From contig JACRGM010000013.1 of NCBI GenBank assembly GCA_016212345.1, positions 1 to 10,568 of the forward strand: a stretch of 10,568 nucleotides of DNA, read 5' to 3'. The translations under genes and the position numbers were made by a program. Source of the DNA: Nitrospinota bacterium. Lineage in GTDB: Bacteria; Nitrospinota; Nitrospinia; SZUA-224. A model generated the notes under the pieces. It saw only the letters and a program-made list of their open reading frames with translations, was not told the origin of the DNA and did no database searches. The stretch's first letter is position 1, and each line of letters begins with the position of its first letter. Of the stretch, positions 7,023 to 10,568 are shown piece after piece.

Positions 7023-7913
7023 ATGGAAGATTGGGAACTAGGTGATAAATGGCAAGATGATGAGGTGTTTAACCAGCCTAAAAGGCTCGATGATGGGAAG
7101 GGGCTATTCTTAGGCCTTTCTACAATGGCACTCCTTATCATTATATCTATCATCCTTTTTATCTGGTATATGATAGAGCCTAGGCTCTTGGAGATTAATC
7201 ATAATCTACCAACTATTATAGGTATTATAATAGGGATCTTTATCATAGCATGGGTGGTTGAATACCTCTTAATAGTCCTTTCTGCTATTACAGAAAGAAA
7301 CCTTTTTCCTTTTAGGATAAAGAATGGAAGGTGGATAGCACCCCTTTTTGCCCTTTCCTTGAGGATCGGTAGATTATTCGGCATATCCAAGGACAGGATA
7401 AGTAACTCCTTTGTAAAGGTGAATAATGCCCTGGTAAAGAGTAGGAAGGAAGGGATAGATAATGAAGCTCTCCTGATTCTTTTACCAAGGTGTCTACAGA
7501 ATTTTAAATGTAAGCAAAGGGTAGTTGAGGATATAGATAACTGCAAAGATTGTGGTCAGTGTATTATTACCCAATTTAAGTCATTTAGAGAGAGGTACAA
7601 ATTTAAGATAAATGTTGTTACAGGTGGGAACCTTGCCCGCAGGATAATCTGTAGACTTAAACCATCTGCCATACTTGCTGTTGCCTGTGAGAGGGAATTG
7701 GTAAGTGGGATTGAGGATATTGGCTTCATCTCTGTTATTGGGATAGCGAATTACCGGCCTGAGGGCCCTTGCAAGAACACAATGGTAGATATGGAAGAGG
7801 TAGAGAAGACTATAAAATTTCTTTTTAATAAAAAAGATATATTCGTTGAAGAGGAGTTAGCAGATGATAAGAAGCATGACAGGGTACGGTTATTCAGAGC
7901 AGGTAGAAGATGA
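7023..7913 (+). CDS. DUF116 family membrane-anchored cysteine-rich protein
   Basis: The protein has 296 residues from ATG 7023. A soluble N-terminus is followed by two membrane helices (about 28-51 and 64-88), then a cytoplasmic domain with eight cysteines. These include LLPRC at 157, Cys163, the cluster C174-x2-C177-x2-C180, Cys210, Cys222 (AVACERE) and Cys250 (GPCKN). This pattern is that of DUF116, a family of unknown function. The cysteines suggest an Fe-S or zinc site (inference). An in-frame TTG at 6999 would add eight residues but lacks a ribosome-binding site and sits at the predicted transcription start. ATG 7023 has AAGG four bases upstream, so I chose it; the choice is not certain. 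The 3' end overlaps yicC by 50 bp, so the two are probably translationally coupled. Confidence 0.8.
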   Translation: MEDWELGDKWQDDEVFNQPKRLDDGKGLFLGLSTMALLIIISIILFIWYMIEPRLLEINHNLPTIIGIIIGIFIIAWVVEYLLIVLSAITERNLFPFRIKNGRWIAPLFALSLRIGRLFGISKDRISNSFVKVNNALVKSRKEGIDNEALLILLPRCLQNFKCKQRVVEDIDNCKDCGQCIITQFKSFRERYKFKINVVTGGNLARRIICRLKPSAILAVACERELVSGIEDIGFISVIGIANYRPEGPCKNTMVDMEEVEKTIKFLFNKKDIFVEEELADDKKHDRVRLFRAGRR

Positions 7914-8745
7914 TAACAGATGTATAATCGAAGTACGATCTGTCAATAATAGATATCTTGATATATCCTTCAGATTCATCAAGAAGGGAGGTCAACTTGA
8001 TCAGAAGGTAAGGAGAAGGATCAAAGAGAGGTTCTCGAGGGGCTCTTTCGATATCTCTATAACATTTGATAGGATAGAGGAGGGTAATGGTCTTGATGTA
8101 AGGATAAATAGAAATCTTGCAAAGAGATATATTGAGGCAGCGCAGGAACTGAAGTCTGAATTAAAGATTGGTGGAGAGATTGATATAAATTCTATTTTGC
8201 GATTAAAAGATGTAATAATATATGAAGAATCACAGGAGGATATTGGATTATATTCGAATATCTTAGATAGGACATTAGATAAAGCACTGGAATCACTCAA
8301 GCTAATGAGGGAAGAGGAGGGAAGGGTATTACTCGATGATATGCTCTTAAGGTTGAGATCAATTAAGGAGAGCATTGTAAAGATAAAAGATCGCCAACCT
8401 GTTATCCTCAAGGAGTATACAAAGAGATTGAAAGAGAGGGTAGAGTCATTATTAGGGGGGACTGAAGCGGATATGATAAGTATCTCTCAGGAGATAGCTA
8501 TATTAGCAGAGCGGTGTGATGTAACAGAGGAGATTGTGAGACTTGAGAGTCATATTGAACAGTTTATTCTATTGACAAAGGGTGATGGACCAGTGGGGAG
8601 GAAACTAGAATTTATCCTCCAGGAGATGAATCGGGAGGCTAATACCATCGGTGCCAAGACAAATGATTACCCCACCTCCCAAGCTGTTATAGAGATAAAG
8701 AGTGAATTGGAAAAGATTCGTGAGCAGGCCCAGAATGTGGAATAG
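7864..8745 (+). CDS. yicC: YicC/YloC family endoribonuclease
   Basis: At 293 residues it has full family length. It opens with the hallmark MIRSMTGYG and has a YicC-like N-terminal domain to about residue 155. It ends in the DUF1732 domain, with RKLEFILQEMNREANTIGAK followed by SELEKIREQAQNVE, the most conserved stretch of the family. E. coli YicC has been reported to act in RNA turnover as an endoribonuclease; the role here is by homology. The ATG is preceded by GAGGAG at 7851-7856, seven bases upstream, lying inside the DUF116 gene, and the start overlaps that gene by 50 bp. Only 11 bases separate its stop from remA. The order yicC-remA-gmk is a recurring cluster in Firmicutes and several Gram-negative phyla. 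Confidence 0.95.
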   Translation: MIRSMTGYGYSEQVEDDNRCIIEVRSVNNRYLDISFRFIKKGGQLDQKVRRRIKERFSRGSFDISITFDRIEEGNGLDVRINRNLAKRYIEAAQELKSELKIGGEIDINSILRLKDVIIYEESQEDIGLYSNILDRTLDKALESLKLMREEEGRVLLDDMLLRLRSIKESIVKIKDRQPVILKEYTKRLKERVESLLGGTEADMISISQEIAILAERCDVTEEIVRLESHIEQFILLTKGDGPVGRKLEFILQEMNREANTIGAKTNDYPTSQAVIEIKSELEKIREQAQNVE

Positions 8746-8756
8746 GGGGTTGAGAG

Positions 8757-9068
8757 TTGAATATCCCTCAAAAATTAATAGATATAGGATTTAAGAATGT
8801 TGTAGTCTCAACCCGGGTAGTAGCAATACTTGCCTCAGGATCTGCACCGATAAAGAGATTGAGAAATGAGGCAAGGGATAAGGGAAAGCTATTAGATGCC
8901 ACTCATGGTAGACAGGTAAGGTCAATACTTGTGACAGATAGTGATCATATTATCCTCTCATCTGTAAAGCCCGATACATTGGCACAAAGATATTCCAATT
9001 CTGATAATTGGGAGAAGGTCAATAAGAAGTCAACTAGTTGGGAGAAAGTCAATAAGAAGTCAACATGA
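8757..9068 (+). CDS. remA: RemA/DUF370 family DNA-binding regulatory protein
   Basis: This small protein is of the family whose Bacillus member RemA activates extracellular-matrix genes by binding DNA; the role in Gram-negative bacteria is unclear. Visible family features are KLIDIGFKNVV near the N-terminus, the central VAILASGSAPIKRL, and HGRQVRSILVTDSDHIILS before PDTLAQR. The start is TTG, with AGGGGGT (8744-8750) six bases upstream, and it gives the expected N-terminus; no ATG fits. The protein has 103 residues, longer than the usual 85-90, because its C-terminal tail carries a duplicated ten-residue unit (NWEKVNKKST then SWEKVNKKST, residues 84-103). Its TGA overlaps the gmk ATG as ATGA. 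Confidence 0.9.
   Translation: MNIPQKLIDIGFKNVVVSTRVVAILASGSAPIKRLRNEARDKGKLLDATHGRQVRSILVTDSDHIILSSVKPDTLAQRYSNSDNWEKVNKKSTSWEKVNKKST
9008..9064 (+). repeat. 30-bp-period tandem duplication at the 3' end of remA
   Basis: TTGGGAGAAGGTCAATAAG and the bases after it (9008-9034) recur at 9038-9064 with a single difference (GGTC or AGTC) over 27 bases. The period is 30 bp, so the remA frame is kept. The second unit also supplies the bases in front of the gmk start (AGAAG at 9055-9059), so the duplication copied the likely gmk ribosome-binding site as well. Confidence 0.93.
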
Positions 9069-9694
9069 AGAGGAAGGGTTTACTTTTCATTATATCAGCC
9101 CCATCTGGTGCAGGAAAGACATCCCTATTTAAAAAGGTAATCGAAAGGGTAGAAGATATTAAGGTCTCTGTCTCTCATACAAATAGATCCCCCCGATTGA
9201 ATGAGAGAGATGGGGTGGATTATCATTTTATTAAGAAAGAGGAGTTTCAGGAGAAGATAAAGAGAGGTGAATTTATCGAATGGGCCGAGGTCCATGGTAA
9301 TCTCTATGGTACATCTATAGAGAATCTTAAGATAAGGGAGGATGGGGTTGATGTGCCGGCCCGATCGTGCCTTTTGGGGGGGGAGGAGGATAATAGGTTA
9401 GATCTGATACTTGTTATAGACATCCAAGGCGCTGAAAAGATAAGAAAGGTATATAAAGATGCGATTTCTATATTTATACTTCCACCTACTATTGGGATAT
9501 TGGAAGATAGACTGAAGGAGAGGGGGGCTGATTCAGAGGAAGAGATTCAGAGGAGATTGAATAGGGCGAAAGAAGAGATATCGTATTATAAAGATTATGA
9601 CTATGTTATAACGAATGATGATATTGATAAGGCAGCAGAGGAATTAAGATCGATTATCATTGCTGAGAGATGCAGGGTCTGTAATCTTGAGTAA
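9065..9694 (+). CDS. gmk: Guanylate kinase with an unusual internal insert
   Basis: It phosphorylates GMP to GDP with ATP, in purine nucleotide synthesis in the cytoplasm. The P-loop SAPSGAGKTS is at residues 11-20. SVSHTNRSPRLNERDGVDYHF contains the GMP-binding Arg residues. GEFIEWAEVHGNLYGTS ends at Ser84, IDIQGA is at 118-123, and FILPP then RLNRAKEEI follow. The oddity is between YGTS and IDIQGA. E. coli Gmk has 17 residues there, this protein has 33, so about 16 extra residues lie around 98-113 (bases 9356-9403). Also, the acidic residue usually found just before IDxQGA (LEID or LDID) is Val117 here. The start is ATG overlapping the remA stop (ATGA), with weak AGAAG five bases upstream. 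The C-terminus is shorter than E. coli's. I infer it is functional because all other motifs are intact. Confidence 0.94.
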   Translation: MKRKGLLFIISAPSGAGKTSLFKKVIERVEDIKVSVSHTNRSPRLNERDGVDYHFIKKEEFQEKIKRGEFIEWAEVHGNLYGTSIENLKIREDGVDVPARSCLLGGEEDNRLDLILVIDIQGAEKIRKVYKDAISIFILPPTIGILEDRLKERGADSEEEIQRRLNRAKEEISYYKDYDYVITNDDIDKAAEELRSIIIAERCRVCNLE

Positions 9695-9696
9695 TA

Positions 9697-9722
9697 CAGT
9701 GTCAGTGTTCAGTGTCAGTGTT
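9697..9722 (+). repeat. 13-bp tandem repeat just after gmk
   Basis: CAGTGTCAGTGTT occurs at 9697-9709 and again at 9710-9722, followed by CAG. It begins two bases after the gmk stop. It is non-coding with no sign of a stem, and looks like a simple duplication. Confidence 0.9.
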
Positions 9723-9767
9723 CAGGTTAGAGAGGTCTTTAGGAGTAAGCGTTGATAATAATCGATA

Positions 9768-9888
9768 TAGATTTCCATATAACAAATTACACGGCGTTAT
9801 CAGTCGAAATCCTCGACGGCGTACCGCTCAGTACGCCTTACTTGGATTTCTCCCTCTAGCCTTGTGTAATTTATTATCTGAAAATCTA
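9768..9888 (-). mobile_element. 121-bp MITE-like element, copy B (inverted)
   Basis: The reverse complement matches copy A (2425-2545) at 119 of 121 bases: one change lies next to GAAATCC and one is in the loop of the central hairpin (TGAGTG versus TGAGCG). The central 7-bp stem is unchanged. It is flanked by TA at 9766-9767 and 9889-9890. It lies about 70 bases after gmk and may contribute a hairpin to the end of the operon transcript, though no U-tract follows. With copy A it brackets about 7.2 kb in inverted orientation. Confidence 0.88.
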
Positions 9889-9921
9889 TAGCGAATATGA
9901 GGAATAGTACGAAGCATAATC

Positions 9922-10527
9922 TTATTGGGTTTGAAGGTTATCCTCCCACTGTCCACCTGTTTGCTTTTTCTGAAGAGATTCAATCAGCTTAAGTAATTCA
10001 TTCTCAACTTTATAGTGTAGTTGGTCTAATTTTTCATATTCCTCATCTGTGATTTGAGCAGCTTGTTTGAAACTCTCATAGCAAGAATGAAATTCCCCAC
10101 AGGAACCAAGGGCAATATTTACGTCTCGGAAACTCTACAACCTATTGAAATATAAGTGGCATCTCAGATGCTTTCTTCTTTTTGAACATTTCTGGAATAA
10201 TGGAATGTTGGAATATTGATTTTTATAAAAATTTGTCATTTGAACCACTCTCCCAGTTTCTCATAACCCAATATTCCATTATTCCACCATTCCATTATTC
10301 CATTTGGGGCGTAGCCCCTAAGTTCAGTACTCTTTGAGACTCCGACGACAATAACCTTCTGAGATGTTCCTTGAAATACTGTGGACTGCATCAATGCAGT
10401 TAGCGGCGACTTTCTTAAGCTCGAATGTAAAGTGGGAAAGTATTTTAGAAGCCAAGATATAAAGGGAAACAGCATCTTGCCATACACGAAGCTTTTTAAA
10501 CCCTCTGTTGATGTTTTTTCGATCCAT
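9922..10527 (-). pseudogene. Interrupted four-helix-bundle protein gene (23S rRNA IVS-type family)
   Basis: On the minus strand, the N-terminal half starts at ATG 10527 and runs 67 residues to a stop at 10324-10326. It shows FKKLRVWQDAVSLYILASKI, SISRNISEGYCRRSLKEY and the typical spacing of the small four-helix-bundle family first seen in 23S rRNA intervening sequences. The C-terminal half is open from about 10134 down to the stop at 9922-9924. It reads VNIALGSCGEFHSCYESFKQ, then DEEYEKLDQL and a charged helix, which is the expected continuation after KEY. Together they make about 137 residues, close to a full protein. About 190 bp separate the halves, and simple removal does not restore the frame, so small deletions may also have occurred. 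I did not recognise any product made from it. Confidence 0.75.
10135..10323. repeat. About 190-bp interrupting segment with inverted TGGAAT heptad repeats
   Basis: This sequence lies between the two halves of the four-helix-bundle gene. GGAATAATGGAATG (10194-10207, extending to 10217) forms the left arm. The right arm at 10270-10301 is its inverted counterpart (AATATTCCATTATTCC and so on), with one more 7-base unit. The loop is about 52 bases. Next to the right arm is a compact hairpin, GGGGC-GTA-GCCCC (10306-10318). AGAGT-type bases occur at both edges of the gene halves (AAAGAGTA and TAGAGTTT on the minus strand) and could be a short target duplication, but that is weak. No transposase or gene is visible. 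Confidence 0.6.
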
Positions 10528-10568
10528 GATATATATTTATCTCATGAATCGTGATATTTTTCAATACG

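Noticed and set aside
7199..7546. 115-codon minus-strand open frame inside the DUF116 gene
   Set aside because: It is a reverse-strand reading of a well-supported gene, with Ser/Leu-rich content typical of antisense frames.
10141..10188. Minus-strand mini-frame of about 15 codons (MFKKKKASEMPLIFQ)
   Set aside because: Too short, no ribosome-binding site and no family resemblance; it may be a leftover of an older sequence within the interrupting segment.
10236..10487. 83-codon minus-strand open frame overlapping the four-helix-bundle gene
   Set aside because: It reads the same strand in a different frame from the recognised N-terminal half and runs into the repeat region; it has no family resemblance.

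Overview
The window is AT-rich (roughly 35-40% GC by eye) and uses mostly AGA/AGG for Arg and ATA for Ile. It looks like a chromosomal stretch of a Gram-negative anaerobe. A lipoprotein-type lytic transglycosylase implies an outer membrane and a peptidoglycan sacculus. A very large oxygen-sensitive-type [4Fe-4S] activase of the acyl-CoA dehydratase family implies anaerobic metabolism. The yicC-remA-gmk order occurs in several deep bacterial lines, so the phylum cannot be fixed from the sequence alone.

Layout. Positions 1-374 are non-coding. They hold a strong minus-strand promoter leaving the window to the left and a weaker plus-strand promoter, with a 16-bp inverted repeat shared by their upstream and -35 parts. 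A MltD-like LysM lipoprotein gene follows (375-2123), then a tRNA-Leu(UAA) gene (2249-2334). Next comes a 22-bp tandem duplication whose second copy is split by a 121-bp MITE-like element at a TA dinucleotide. A 1427-residue double-ATPase/DUF2229 activase gene (2661-6944) follows. Last is a tightly packed operon: DUF116 membrane protein, yicC, remA (DUF370) and gmk (7023-9694). The DUF116/yicC pair overlaps by 50 bp and remA/gmk by ATGA.

After gmk, where rpoZ or coaBC often follows in other genomes, there is a second, inverted copy of the 121-bp element (9768-9888). On the minus strand beyond it lies a four-helix-bundle (23S rRNA IVS-type) gene, split into two recognisable halves by about 190 bp carrying TGGAAT-type inverted heptad repeats.

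Themes. (1) The 121-bp element has 25-bp terminal inverted repeats. The adjacent intact 22-bp unit acts as a built-in empty site and shows a TA target duplication, as made by IS630/Tc1-mariner transposases. (2) Short tandem duplications are frequent, several of them inside genes (30 bp in the transglycosylase, 30 bp in remA, a hexanucleotide in the activase linker, a 10-bp repeat across the activase stop). (3) Gmk carries an unusual insert of about 16 residues just before its conserved IDxQGA motif. I see no convincing new defence or biosynthetic system. The strongest new-looking items are the small mobile element with its empty site, the Gmk insert and the broken four-helix-bundle gene.
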